NCBI RefSeq assembly: GCF_018271995.1
Contig: NZ_JAGUCO010000011.1
Span: forward strand, 1 to 64,000
Length of the DNA: 64,000 nucleotides
DNA from: Carboxylicivirga linearis
GTDB lineage: Bacteria > Bacteroidota > Bacteroidia > Bacteroidales > Marinilabiliaceae
Direction of reading: 5' to 3'
Shown: piece by piece, positions 28,215 to 38,100 of the stretch
Position numbering within the stretch: position 1 is the first letter of the stretch
Layout: each line of letters opens with the position of its first letter
Notes under the pieces: model-generated
What the model saw: the letters and a program-made list of their open reading frames with translations, nothing else
What the model was told of the DNA's origin: nothing
The model's database searches: none
Position numbers and translations under genes: made by a program

Positions 28215-29615
28215 ATGAAAAGAAGAGAATTTTTAAATACAGGACTACTTGCAGCTGTAACAGGTGCATTTGCTGCACCTACCATACTAAATGCCAAAAG
28301 TCCATCAGCAAGAAAAAAAGCTAAGAATATCATTTTTATGGTGAGTGACGGTATGAGTTCCGGAACATTAAATATGGCTGATTTATTGCTTCAGAGGAAG
28401 GAAGGTAGAGGAAGTACCTGGATTGATCTATACCGACAAAACCGTGTTAAGAAAGCCTTTATGGATACAGCTTCTGCCAATTCATTAGTCACGGATTCGG
28501 CTGCAGGCGCCTCGGCATGGGGCGGCGGTAAAAGAGTCAAAAACGGATCGCTGAATGTTAATCCCGACGGAACGTTTAATAAACCTATTCTGCAAAAATT
28601 TAAAGAGGCCGGTAAAGCTGTTGGATGTGTTACAACTGTGCCTATTACCCATGCCACACCAGCAGGATTTAGTGTTAATTTCAAGCATCGTAATATGCAG
28701 GACAAAATTGCATCGAAGTACCTGGATTTAAAATTTGATGTAATGATGGGTGGCGGATTGGAATATTTTGATGGTACCAAAAGAGATGATAAAAAGAATA
28801 TTTTTGAAGATTTTAATCAGGCTGGATTTCAAGTAGTGAGAGATAAATCTCAAATGAAAAATACAATTAAAGGGAAACCTGTGATAGGTGTATTTCATGA
28901 AGATGGACTTCCGTATGATTTGGATCTACAGAATAATGCAGAGCTAAAAGATAAAATACCAACCTTATCGGAGATGACAAAAAAAGCCATTGAGTTAATG
29001 AGTAGTAATTCTGATGGTTTTGTTTTACAGGTTGAAGGTGGAAAAGTTGACTGGGCTGCACATGCTAACGATACTGCTGCTTTAATTTATGAGCAGGTTG
29101 CTTTTGACAAAGCAGTTGCTGAAGCAATAAAGTTTGCAGAAGGAAGAAATGATACTCTGGTTGTCATCACCACAGATCACGGAAATGCCAATCCTGGACT
29201 AATTAAAAGCAAGAAGGTTGATAAGAAGTTTGAAACTTTGTTTTCGGCAAAATACACCAACGACAAACTATTATTTGAAATAACTAAAAACGACAAGCCA
29301 TCTGATGTTATTGAGCGAATTAAACATGCGCAAAACATTGTCATTTCTGATTCGGAGGCCAAGGAAATACTGAAAGCCTATGATTCACATGAAGAAGGAT
29401 TGTATAACGCATACAATTTACCTTTTGAACCGTTGGCACAGATCCAACAAAACTACACTTCCGTTGGGTGGTCAGGAATGAATCATTCCGCTGATTTTGT
29501 TGAACTGGCTATGTTTGGAGCAGGTAGCGAAAAACTCACTCCTTTTGTTAAAAACTACGAGTTACATAACTATATGCTGCAAGTGGCTGAAGTAAATGAC
29601 CTAGCTTTGGTTTAA
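28215..29615 (+). CDS. Tat-exported alkaline phosphatase (PhoA family)
   Basis: The 466-residue protein opens with a twin-arginine signal (KRREFLNTG, then a hydrophobic stretch to AAP). Alkaline phosphatase motifs follow: metal ligand Asp45 in MVSDGMSSG, nucleophile Ser95 in VTDSAAGASAWGGG, VEGGKVDWAAHANDT, and ITTDHGNAN. It should hydrolyse phosphomonoesters in the periplasm. Export folded through Tat is usual for this Bacteroidota subgroup. A strong terminator follows. No pho regulator is nearby. Confidence 0.92.
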   Translation: MKRREFLNTGLLAAVTGAFAAPTILNAKSPSARKKAKNIIFMVSDGMSSGTLNMADLLLQRKEGRGSTWIDLYRQNRVKKAFMDTASANSLVTDSAAGASAWGGGKRVKNGSLNVNPDGTFNKPILQKFKEAGKAVGCVTTVPITHATPAGFSVNFKHRNMQDKIASKYLDLKFDVMMGGGLEYFDGTKRDDKKNIFEDFNQAGFQVVRDKSQMKNTIKGKPVIGVFHEDGLPYDLDLQNNAELKDKIPTLSEMTKKAIELMSSNSDGFVLQVEGGKVDWAAHANDTAALIYEQVAFDKAVAEAIKFAEGRNDTLVVITTDHGNANPGLIKSKKVDKKFETLFSAKYTNDKLLFEITKNDKPSDVIERIKHAQNIVISDSEAKEILKAYDSHEEGLYNAYNLPFEPLAQIQQNYTSVGWSGMNHSADFVELAMFGAGSEKLTPFVKNYELHNYMLQVAEVNDLALV

Positions 29616-29645
29616 AACACTTAGTCAAGTCATGAATATATATCA

Positions 29646-29678
29646 AAGAGGCATCTTTAATGGGTGCTTCTTTTTTAT
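29646..29678 (+). terminator. Rho-independent terminator after alkaline phosphatase
   Basis: AAGAGGCATC and GGTGCTTCTT form a 10-bp stem with two wobble pairs and a seven-base loop, followed by TTTTATTT. It lies 30 bases past the stop codon. Confidence 0.82.
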
Positions 29679-29784
29679 TTGACGCGATACTTTATTATCA
29701 ATATTTTTTGTATATTAACATCTACTTAATCGGAAGAAATAATTGCAGGGTCATTAATTACTAACAATAATTAATACCTCAATT

Positions 29785-30360
29785 ATGAAATTTAGAGAAA
29801 CACAAGAAGTTAACGCAGGCTCAATGGCCGATATCGCGTTTTTATTATTAATCTTCTTCCTAGTATCAACTACAATGGAAGCCGATTTAGGACTTGGAAC
29901 GTTATTACCTCCTTACCAGGACGAAATTGATACAAAAACTCCACCTAAAAACGATCGAAATGTTTTTGAAGTGTTAGTGAATGCTGATAATCAATTAATG
30001 GTTGAGAAAAAGCTAATGAAACTGGAGCAATTAACTGATGCTACTAAACAATTTATAGTAAACCCTACCAATGATCCTAACCTATCTGCCAATGAAATAA
30101 AAGACATAACTTTTTTTGGGCCGATAGCAGTCAGCAAAGGAATCATTTCACTGCAAACAGCAAACGACACCAAGTACCAAGTATACTTAATGGTTCAAAA
30201 CGAGATAGTCAGAGCTTTTAACGAGCTCCGAAATGATCTGGCAAAAAGTAAATTTGGCAAAGACTATCAGAAACTAAATACGAAAGAAAAAGAAGCTGTT
30301 CGTCAAGTATATCCAAAGTTAATATCTGAAGCCGAACCTGTTAGACTTGCATCCAAATAA
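29785..30360 (+). CDS. ExbD/TolR-family biopolymer transport protein, unlinked
   Basis: This 191-residue protein has the single N-terminal helix of ExbD (NAGSMADIAFLLLIFFLVST), including the proton-path Asp in the MADIAF motif, and a periplasmic domain beginning LPPYQDE. ExbD works with ExbB/TolQ as the proton-driven stator energising TonB. Here the gene is alone, between an alkaline phosphatase and a convergent barrel gene, with no exbB or tonB in the window. The periplasmic part is longer than in typical 130-150 residue ExbD proteins. Confidence 0.88.
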   Translation: MKFRETQEVNAGSMADIAFLLLIFFLVSTTMEADLGLGTLLPPYQDEIDTKTPPKNDRNVFEVLVNADNQLMVEKKLMKLEQLTDATKQFIVNPTNDPNLSANEIKDITFFGPIAVSKGIISLQTANDTKYQVYLMVQNEIVRAFNELRNDLAKSKFGKDYQKLNTKEKEAVRQVYPKLISEAEPVRLASK

Positions 30361-30366
30361 TAATAA

Positions 30367-30407
30367 AACAGGACATGCTACTCAAAAAAATAGTACCATG
30401 TCCTGTT
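30367..30407 (-). terminator. Bidirectional hairpin terminator between convergent genes
   Basis: AACAGGACATG and CATGTCCTGTT make an 11-bp perfect stem. An inner TACT/AGTA pair extends it after one mismatch. On the minus strand it is followed by TTTATTATT, so it best serves the PorV-like gene; it also closes the exbD gene on the plus strand. Confidence 0.75.
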
Positions 30408-30429
30408 CTATTCAAATATCAATATGTTA

Positions 30430-31347
30430 TTACATCTTCCAGGAAATTGATAGACTATAGTTGTTTTTCAAGGCATTATCCGCAATTAAATAGGCTAAAT
30501 CAATACAAAAACCGCCCAAACGGACACCTCCTCCTAAACTATAAAAACTAATTCCAACATCTTTATGACTATTGAAATAACCAGTTCTAACATTAAAACG
30601 GGACAGATATGCATATTCTAATCCAAGGCCAACCGCTTGTCCTTTTTCATTCTCATCTCCATTAATATATGATGCATCAAACTGAGCTCTTATACTATGA
30701 TTTTCTGATAAATCTTTAGTATACCCCACACCTGCTGCAAAAGTTAGAGGTAGAACACTTTCACTTATTGGGTAACTCAGTTTAGCCCCCAGGTTACGAA
30801 CCATCACTCCATAATCTAACTGCTTTACTTTACTTTTAAATCCCAAATCGACATAATAAGTGCTGGCCGAATAATCTTTACTTAAATCACTATTGATATA
30901 GTTAAAGGTAACAGAAAGTGCACTGGTTGAATTTAATTTATATGCATAACCCAAACCTATGCTATAATCTTGCGGAGAATAGCTTTCTAAAACATTTCCA
31001 TAATCATCTGTCAGGTCAAAGTCTGGTTTAGTGAACTTTTTATATCCAATGGAAAAGTAATGTTTAAATCCTGCAGAATAACCAGCCGTAAAACTGTTAA
31101 AACTGTATCCATCAGATATATTAGTTATCCAAGGACGATAATTATACCCAACATCAATTTTATTATCCTCTAAAGCATAAGCAGCCATATTAGTATATAT
31201 ACCGTTAGAAGAAGATGAAGTCAGATAAGTATTACCCAACGAAATGCTACGAGTATCGATGGGCACAGATAAAATGGAACCCGATTGGGCTGATATATGC
31301 GTACCCATTATAATGAATAGGCATCCAACGAATATAGATCTGATCAT
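30430..31347 (-). CDS. PorV/PorQ-like outer-membrane protein
   Basis: The 305-residue protein has a signal peptide (to about residue 20) and an opening typical of PorV/PorQ barrels of the type IX secretion system: PIDTRSISLGNTYL, SNGIYTNMAAYAL. The C-terminal strands (NVRTGYFNS ... YSLGGGVRLGGFCIDLAYL) fit the same family. PorV shuttles T9SS cargo from the translocon to the attachment complex. Its ATG overlaps the stop codon of the upstream subtilisin-like gene by four bases, so the barrel is made together with one specific T9SS client. Confidence 0.8.
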   Translation of the reverse strand: MIRSIFVGCLFIIMGTHISAQSGSILSVPIDTRSISLGNTYLTSSSSNGIYTNMAAYALEDNKIDVGYNYRPWITNISDGYSFNSFTAGYSAGFKHYFSIGYKKFTKPDFDLTDDYGNVLESYSPQDYSIGLGYAYKLNSTSALSVTFNYINSDLSKDYSASTYYVDLGFKSKVKQLDYGVMVRNLGAKLSYPISESVLPLTFAAGVGYTKDLSENHSIRAQFDASYINGDENEKGQAVGLGLEYAYLSRFNVRTGYFNSHKDVGISFYSLGGGVRLGGFCIDLAYLIADNALKNNYSLSISWKM

Positions 31348-34091
31348 AATTTTACAATATTTCTTTCAAAAGTTTGGGATTTGTAATGAATCTTTAGGTT
31401 ATAGCTTCCTGCCGAAAGATTACTAAGATCTAATTGTGCCGGCGAAAAAGTTGAAATATCAGTATCTTTAGTATCTCGAAGCACACCATCACTGTTAAAT
31501 ATTTCCACTGATATAGATCCTTCAACCGAATTACCCATTCGAATATTTAGTTTATCAACTACAGGATTTGGAAATACATCCACATCGCTGGAATCATCAC
31601 GAATCATAATCTGAAAAGTAAAAGAAGCTGATTCTTCCAACGCATCAGATGCTGTAACAGTAAAAGTTGACAGTCCATAAGAAGTTGGCTTAATTGTTAA
31701 TTGACCTGAATTAACACTTGCCGACATCATCGACTCATTATAGCTTATTGAGTAGCTCAATGTCTCACCGTCTTCATCATTAAAATATTCAGTCAGATTA
31801 AATGTATACTCTTTATCCGGATCACCTATATAGGTATCTTCCATAGGTATAGTAACTACCGGAGCATGATTTTCTTCAACCGTGTATGTAAAATTATAAG
31901 TTGATGAAGCCCCCCACTCATCCTGTGCAGTAATCGATGCCGAATAGGTACCTGCTGGAGTTGTTAATCCATTAATATAAATTCTGGCAACATAAGAGGA
32001 ACCAGAAGAAATAGCATATCCCGACGGGTCATTCAAAGACCAACTAACCTCATGTGCTTCCGGATCTTGAATATTAAATACCAGTTGTTTAGTTTCATGA
32101 GCCTTCAAGGTTAATTCGCTTTCTTGTTCTGCTATTATTTTCGGTGGATTATTATCATCGGTTAAAACGGTGACAACATTAGATAAGCCAGATGAAATTC
32201 CAACCAGGTCGGATGCTACTACGCCTACATAATATGTTGTACTAAAATCCAATCCTTCAATAGTATGCGTTATAGATTGGCCAATTTCTTTATGAGGCGA
32301 ATATGACAAATCATTCTGTATATCAGACCTTTCACTTAGCACATCGTCCATTGAGAATGATGAGTTTGAATAATAAAAAGTGTAGTTGGTAGCCTTTAAC
32401 AAATCAGTATTGCCTGTAACACTCCATCTACAATCAATTGTATTCTGATAGGACTCAACATATAAATCACTAACAATAGCTGGAGCCGGAGCATTTAGGT
32501 CTGCTAAAGCAGCAGCGGCATTTACAATACCTATTCCAAGCTTACCCTCATAATCTGGATTATATGAATCAATATCAACAGTTCCTTGAAAGAGACGATC
32601 CTTTAAATCGCTGGGAGTAAAACCATCTCCACCAAATTCTGAGGCAATTAGTGCCGCAACACCTGAAACGTGAGGACAAGCCATTGAAGTTCCCATATTC
32701 CATACATATTCATCATTGATTGAAGTACTGGCAATCATATAACCTGCATCAGCATATTTTCCATTATCATCGTATGTTCCACCGGGAGCAGAAATATCAA
32801 CCCAGTTACCATAATTGGTATAATAGGTTGCTTTAAAATCAGGAGCCACAGCCGCCACTGCTACAACGGGCTCATAACTGGCTGGTAATCCAGTCTCCAA
32901 TCCATCGTTTCCTGCAGCAAAAATAACCACTCCTCCTTTCATTGGACCAACCTGATTACCATGCTCGTCTAATCCAGCATATTTAATAAAGTAATCAATT
33001 GCTTCTTGCATATGTGTAGGAATAGAGGTTGCACCATCGTAACCCCAACTATTTTGTGAAATAATTGCACCATTATCTGCTCCATACTTAATTGCTTCGG
33101 CAAAACTTTGTGCACTAACATCATTTCCATCAGCATCTTCTTCAAACACCTGACATGACATAAGTCTAACACCTTGAGTGATTCCATCACCGCCGGCAAT
33201 ACCACAAACACCAATTTTGTTATTGTTAACTGCTCCAATGGTACCGGCAACATGAGTGCCATGAGAATGCGCTGCAATTGATCCTGTTCTGCTTACAAAG
33301 TTATAACCATAAACATCATCTGCATATCCATTGCTATCATCATCCATACCATTTTGTGATTCATTAGAATTTACCCACATGTTGGCTTCTAAATCCTCAT
33401 GATCAAATTCAATTCCTCCATCTACAACTGAGACAATTACTTCAGGACTGCCCGTTTGAATTTTCCACGCATCAAACAAATTTATATCACATCCTTCAAT
33501 TCCATCATCTAAACTTCCATCATTATAGTAATGCCATTGCAGACTCAAAAAATTATCATTAAACGGATAAGTAGTTGTCGTTGCTTTTAATGCAGCAGCT
33601 CTCTCAACAACTTTTTGAATTGATCTGAATCGGCTTCCGGTTGATTTAACATGCGGTACTCCTTCTGTTTTTACCACTTCATTAAGGTTGCTGAACCTAC
33701 TAAGAACACTTGCTAATTTAACCTGAGTTGTATCATATATCACATCGTACCATAAATCTAACCCGCTTTCAACTGTTCTGGCCTCAAATTTACCGGCATA
33801 TGGAAAAGTTCTCTTAAATGTGCGTACGCCAATTGAATTAAACAAGGTATCCATATTACTGATATCCGTCTTTACTTTTCCTGATTTTAAAGACACAGAC
33901 ATTGATTGGGAAGTTGTTCGCTCTAGTTTTATACGAACGAGTCCTTCCACCATTGCTTCTGAATGAATTTCCTCAACAACATTTTCATCTACCTCATTTG
34001 AAACTTGAATATCATCTCGTTCGCAGGAAAACATGAATAAAACAATAGGTAAAAGCCAGGGGATAGCTATTCGCAACTTTATTTTTTTCAT
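31344..34091 (-). CDS. Subtilisin-like (S8) protease with T9SS sorting domain
   Basis: The 915-residue protein has a lipobox-like signal (IVLFMFSC, Cys23), a propeptide (about 45-165), and a subtilase domain (about 185-525) with Asp224 (VSVVDGG), His277 (SHGTHVAG) and Ser469 (GTSMACPH). A fibronectin type III domain (about 530-645), cadherin-like Ig domains (about 650-830) and a T9SS type A sorting domain (VFPNPVVDKLNI to the end) follow. It should be an active secreted or cell-surface protease. A lipoprotein signal combined with a T9SS tail is unusual. Coupled by a 4-bp overlap to a PorV-like gene. Confidence 0.92.
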   Translation of the reverse strand: MKKIKLRIAIPWLLPIVLFMFSCERDDIQVSNEVDENVVEEIHSEAMVEGLVRIKLERTTSQSMSVSLKSGKVKTDISNMDTLFNSIGVRTFKRTFPYAGKFEARTVESGLDLWYDVIYDTTQVKLASVLSRFSNLNEVVKTEGVPHVKSTGSRFRSIQKVVERAAALKATTTTYPFNDNFLSLQWHYYNDGSLDDGIEGCDINLFDAWKIQTGSPEVIVSVVDGGIEFDHEDLEANMWVNSNESQNGMDDDSNGYADDVYGYNFVSRTGSIAAHSHGTHVAGTIGAVNNNKIGVCGIAGGDGITQGVRLMSCQVFEEDADGNDVSAQSFAEAIKYGADNGAIISQNSWGYDGATSIPTHMQEAIDYFIKYAGLDEHGNQVGPMKGGVVIFAAGNDGLETGLPASYEPVVAVAAVAPDFKATYYTNYGNWVDISAPGGTYDDNGKYADAGYMIASTSINDEYVWNMGTSMACPHVSGVAALIASEFGGDGFTPSDLKDRLFQGTVDIDSYNPDYEGKLGIGIVNAAAALADLNAPAPAIVSDLYVESYQNTIDCRWSVTGNTDLLKATNYTFYYSNSSFSMDDVLSERSDIQNDLSYSPHKEIGQSITHTIEGLDFSTTYYVGVVASDLVGISSGLSNVVTVLTDDNNPPKIIAEQESELTLKAHETKQLVFNIQDPEAHEVSWSLNDPSGYAISSGSSYVARIYINGLTTPAGTYSASITAQDEWGASSTYNFTYTVEENHAPVVTIPMEDTYIGDPDKEYTFNLTEYFNDEDGETLSYSISYNESMMSASVNSGQLTIKPTSYGLSTFTVTASDALEESASFTFQIMIRDDSSDVDVFPNPVVDKLNIRMGNSVEGSISVEIFNSDGVLRDTKDTDISTFSPAQLDLSNLSAGSYNLKIHYKSQTFERNIVKL

Positions 34092-34309
34092 TGATTAAGT
34101 ATTATTTTTTTTGATGCTAAATCAGATTATTAGGGCAGCACATTATTTTATAGTTAAAAACAAAATTCAAAACTAGTATTTATTTGTATACTGATGTCAG
34201 AATGTATGTGTAAGTGAGAATAATTTACGTTAAAGTGGGAATTTTACTTATAGACCAATCGGTCGGAATGATTAGATGAAGAGAAATATTTTTACAATTT
34301 ATTGCATAT

Positions 34310-34334
34310 AAAAAAACCCCGGCAAAACCGAGGC
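34310..34334 (-). terminator. Rho-independent terminator of the Nif11-like operon
   Basis: On the minus strand CCTCGG and CCGGGG pair around TTTTG, followed by seven Ts. It lies 25 bases past the stop codon of the 104-residue gene and so closes the two-gene operon. Confidence 0.85.
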
Positions 34335-34358
34335 TAATACATATACTTAATATTCAAA

Positions 34359-34673
34359 TTAATCTTCAAAAACAAGATCTATTTGCTCTTCCGCTTCAGA
34401 CTGTTTAATTGTATAGGTGCCTTTAAACACCAAGTTTAGTTTTTTAGCTTTAGGACTTTCAATGAGTTGTTTTTTTAAATCCTCACTTGCTCCTTTTTTT
34501 AATTCGCTATTAAAATGAATGAAATAGCTGAATTTTTTAGAATCATCAAACTGAATCAAAAAGGCATTACTATCAATAAAAACCAAATCATCGTATGGAT
34601 ACGAAATAGCAAATCCTAAATCTTCAATTAAATCTTTAATCTCGGTAAGAGAACGATATGAAACGTTAGTCAT
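34359..34673 (-). CDS. Unknown 104-residue protein, partner of the Nif11-like gene
   Basis: I do not recognise a family. The protein is soluble, with mixed alpha and beta content (LTEIKDLIEDLGFAISYPYD, then alternating hydrophobic strands around FLIQFDDSKKFSYFIHF) and an acidic C-terminus. It has no signal peptide or cysteines. It begins 18 bases after the Nif11-like gene and the pair ends in a strong terminator, so both belong to one small operon and may act together. Confidence 0.6.
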   Translation of the reverse strand: MTNVSYRSLTEIKDLIEDLGFAISYPYDDLVFIDSNAFLIQFDDSKKFSYFIHFNSELKKGASEDLKKQLIESPKAKKLNLVFKGTYTIKQSEAEEQIDLVFED

Positions 34674-34691
34674 TTTCCAATTGTTTTAAGG

Positions 34692-34982
34692 TTAAACTTC
34701 TTTTTGATCTCCAAGCACAAGTTGCAATAGATGTAAAACATTATAAAGTCTGTCTGCCTGTTCTTCAAATTGGCATTCGGTATGCAAATGATTAAATGCT
34801 TCTTCAAATTCGCCCGGTGTATAAAATAAGTCGCGCTGATGAAGAAAGTTGTTTAATCCATCCCACCCCCCTTTAACACGATACAGCGATTTTCGAAAGC
34901 TATCATCTGTATCAACTGTTTTTATAAACTTAATGGCATTTCCAATTGACATAGGCTTCAATTTTACATTTTTGTTAGACAC
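34692..34982 (-). CDS. Nif11-like small protein
   Basis: The 96-residue reading starts at GTG 34982; an ATG at 34952 gives 86 residues beginning MSIGNAIKFIKTV, which matches the usual Nif11 start better. The pattern AxxFIxxVxxDxxFRxxL, then a loop, then FLHQRDLFYTPGEFEEAF is the Nif11 profile seen in nitrogen-fixation-associated proteins and in RiPP leader peptides. The C-terminus has no Cys/Ser/Thr-rich core peptide and no double-glycine cleavage site at the domain end, so a RiPP precursor is unlikely. Family call by pattern only. Confidence 0.6.
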   Translation of the reverse strand: MSNKNVKLKPMSIGNAIKFIKTVDTDDSFRKSLYRVKGGWDGLNNFLHQRDLFYTPGEFEEAFNHLHTECQFEEQADRLYNVLHLLQLVLGDQKEV

Positions 34983-34991
34983 ATCTCCAGT

Positions 34992-35013
34992 TTTCCTACA
35001 ATAATGTAGGAAA
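34992..35013 (-). promoter_or_regulatory. Perfect 9-bp hairpin upstream of the Nif11-like gene
   Basis: TTTCCTACA and TGTAGGAAA pair perfectly around ATAA. It lies 9 bases before the GTG start, or 39 before the ATG start, of the Nif11-like gene and about 90 bases past the SNF2 stop. It could be a 3' end signal for the helicase gene or a translational control element; no U-tract follows. Confidence 0.5.
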
Positions 35014-35104
35014 GAAGTATTCCTGATGTTCGATTTATCAACAGATAGAGCCCAAACAACAGGAATCTAATAAATGTAATACAATAGCCTTGCCATTAAT
35101 TGGA

Positions 35105-38100
35105 TTAGGAAAACAGATCCTGAATATCATCAATACCGATATTCTTCATCACATTTTCATCGGTTTGTACAATATCGTTTGCAATTTTGGTTTTCTTCTC
35201 CTGAAGCTTTAAGATTTTTTCTTCCACTGTATTTTTACATATCATTCGATAAGCAAATACCTTTTTATCCTGACCAATACGATAACAACGGTCGATAGCC
35301 TGATTCTCGACTGCTGGATTCCACCAAGGATCGACAATATAAACATAATCAGCTGCCGTTAGGTTAAGCCCTGTACCTCCAGCCTTTAAACTGATAAGAA
35401 AAACACGTAATTCATCATCATCCTGGAAATTATTCACCGATGCTTCGCGCTGCTTGGTGGTACTTTGACCATCAAGATATTCAAACTTAATATTACGCTT
35501 TTGCAGTTCATCGCGAATCAATCCCAACATTTTAACAAACTGAGAAAATATAAGTAGTTTATGATTGGCCGTTTTTTCTGTGATATGCTGTACTAATTCA
35601 TCGATTTTTACAGAAGCATTCGATTCAATACTTTCATCATTGATTAATTGTGGTGAATCGCAAATCTGACGCAAACGGGTAAGAGCCTCTAATACCATCA
35701 TCTTTGACTTAGCCAGACCATCGGATTCAATCTGCCCCATCAGCTTATCGCGAAAATGATTACGATATGCATCATATACCTTACGCTGTGCAGGTTCCAT
35801 CTCGCAATAAATCACATCTTCCGTCTTATCTGGTAACTCAGTTGCCACCATCTCTTTTGTTCTCCTTAATACAAAAGGATTAATGAGTTTTTGCAACTCT
35901 GCAGCTCGTATCTCATCTCCATCTTTATCAATAGGATTGGAATAGTTTTCTTTAAAAGCTGTTACTCCTCCCAGGAATCCCCGGTTAACAAAACTCATTT
36001 GAGCAAACAAGTCGAAAGTACTATTTTCAATAGGTGTACCGGTAAGTGCTAATCGGTTGTATCCTTGCAACAAACATGCTGCTTTATATCTTCTCGATGC
36101 CGGATTTTTGATGGCTTGAGATTCATCCAGAATGATATAATTAAAAGTAAATTCGCTTAACATTTGCACATCACGAAGCAGGACTCCATAACTCGTAATC
36201 ACTACATCGTATTCCTTAAAAGCCTTAGCATCAGTTGAACGTCCCACTCCATAGTGATAATATGCATTTAACTCAGGAGCAAATTTTCTTATTTCGTTCT
36301 CCCAGTTAAACAGAAGTGAAGTTGGCACCACAATTAAGTTAGTAGTACTGTTTTTCTTTAACACATGCTGCAAAAAGGTAAGTACCTGAAGTGTTTTACC
36401 CAATCCCATGTCATCAGCCAAAATACCTCCCCATTTCATTTCGTTCAGGAAGTTTAACCAGTTTAAACCTTCCTTCTGATAAGGTCGTAACTCTGCGGTA
36501 ATAGACTGTGGAATATTGGTTTCTTCAATATGCGTAAAATTAGACAAGCGACGGTGTTTCTCGCTCAACTCCTCCAGCACTTCGTTATTATCAATATTGT
36601 CAAATAACTCATCAACAATAGAAAAACCTAACTTTGAAACCGTTAACTTATTATCCTGCACCTCACCATGACGAAAATACTTCTCGAAACGATGAAACCA
36701 TTCTTTAGGTAAAATACCTACCGATCCATCATTCAGCTGTATATAGCGTTGATTATTTTTAACCGCTTTTCTGATATCATTCAACTGCACAAAGTTATCT
36801 CCAAAACTAACCTGCACATCTACCTCAAACCAATCTAAACCAGAAGATATAGTAGTACTGATTTTACCTTTATGAGGCGAATATTTAAATTTCTTTAGTT
36901 CATTCAGTCCAAAAACTTCAACATCATTTCGTATCAAAGCATCATAGAAACGATAGAACCAAAGGCCATCAACAAACTCATTAAACTGAAGATAAAACTT
37001 ACGTTCGGCAACCTGCTCCTCAAACTGAGGGTGAAGAGTGCTTAAAAATTCAGCAAATCCTTCTTCCAACTCAAAGTTTCGCTTGTACTGAATCCATTTA
37101 CCATCTTCCTCAATAAGAATATCACCTGTATTTACCAGTGGCACTGAAACCATGTGATGATACTCAACCTCTGGTGTAATTATCAGGTAATTCTCTTTCT
37201 CGCTCAGATATACTCTTTTATTATGAAAATCAAGCTCAATAACTTCAATACCGTATGCTCCAGAAGTAAAGTCAATTTCAACATGCTGTGCCATCGGTCG
37301 AATAACATTCTCCCAAAACAGTCCCTTTTGACTGCGTACCATTTTCACATCATGAAGATGATTATTAATAAGGTTAGCAACCCTGAAATCGCGCGGTATG
37401 CAAAATAAATTATTTATTTCGTAAACATATTGTCCTTCATATACTTTACTTACAACCTCCTTAGGCAGGACCTTGCCATCCATTCTTAGCTTCAGCTGAA
37501 GCATGATGAAATCGCTATCTTCAACAACCTTATAAAAAGCATCAATTGGTTTAGGCGAAATCTTTATTACCCGAAGATCACTTTTTCGTATTTTATACGA
37601 ATCGGAAGTTTGCATATACACATATGGCTCCAGAGCCAACAGTTGCATCACTTTGCTTTGCCATTGGAAATATTCGTAAGGAACATCTTTTGATTTTTCT
37701 GCATCAAGTAATTCCAATAGCTCATTGGTGGTTTCTTGCTTCTCTACATTAAAAGATCCGTCATTACCATCATAAAAATCGAGGTTAGATGAGATCTGAG
37801 TGCGCGCTTTATTTGGCTTACCAATTATGGCCTTTACTTCAAAATAAGGTTGTTTGTTCCACTCCGAAGTCTCTTCACGCAGCTCCATTAAAAAGCCAAT
37901 CACTCGCTCCTGCTTCAAGTCAATTTCGGTACTCTGCAGCTTTAATTTTTGCGGTTGAACACCACTTAACAACGGCTGAAGAAAACTATTAATTGGATTA
38001 TTAACAGGCAACAAGCCAATAGTAGTGTCTTTATTAATTGGTGTTAATCCTTTATCTGGATGAAAATGGAATTTAAAAAACTGATTAAAACTTGAATGTG

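Noticed and set aside
32969-33277. 102-residue frame inside the subtilisin gene
   Set aside because: Same-strand shadow across the catalytic domain of a well-supported protease.
34253-34264. GACCAATCGGTC palindrome as a TetR operator
   Set aside because: Only 12 bp with an asymmetric centre, no TetR gene in the window, and it lies in a terminator-adjacent gap; too short to support.
34692-34982. Nif11-like gene as a RiPP precursor
   Set aside because: No Cys/Ser/Thr-rich core after the domain, no leader cleavage motif at its end, and no modification enzyme nearby.
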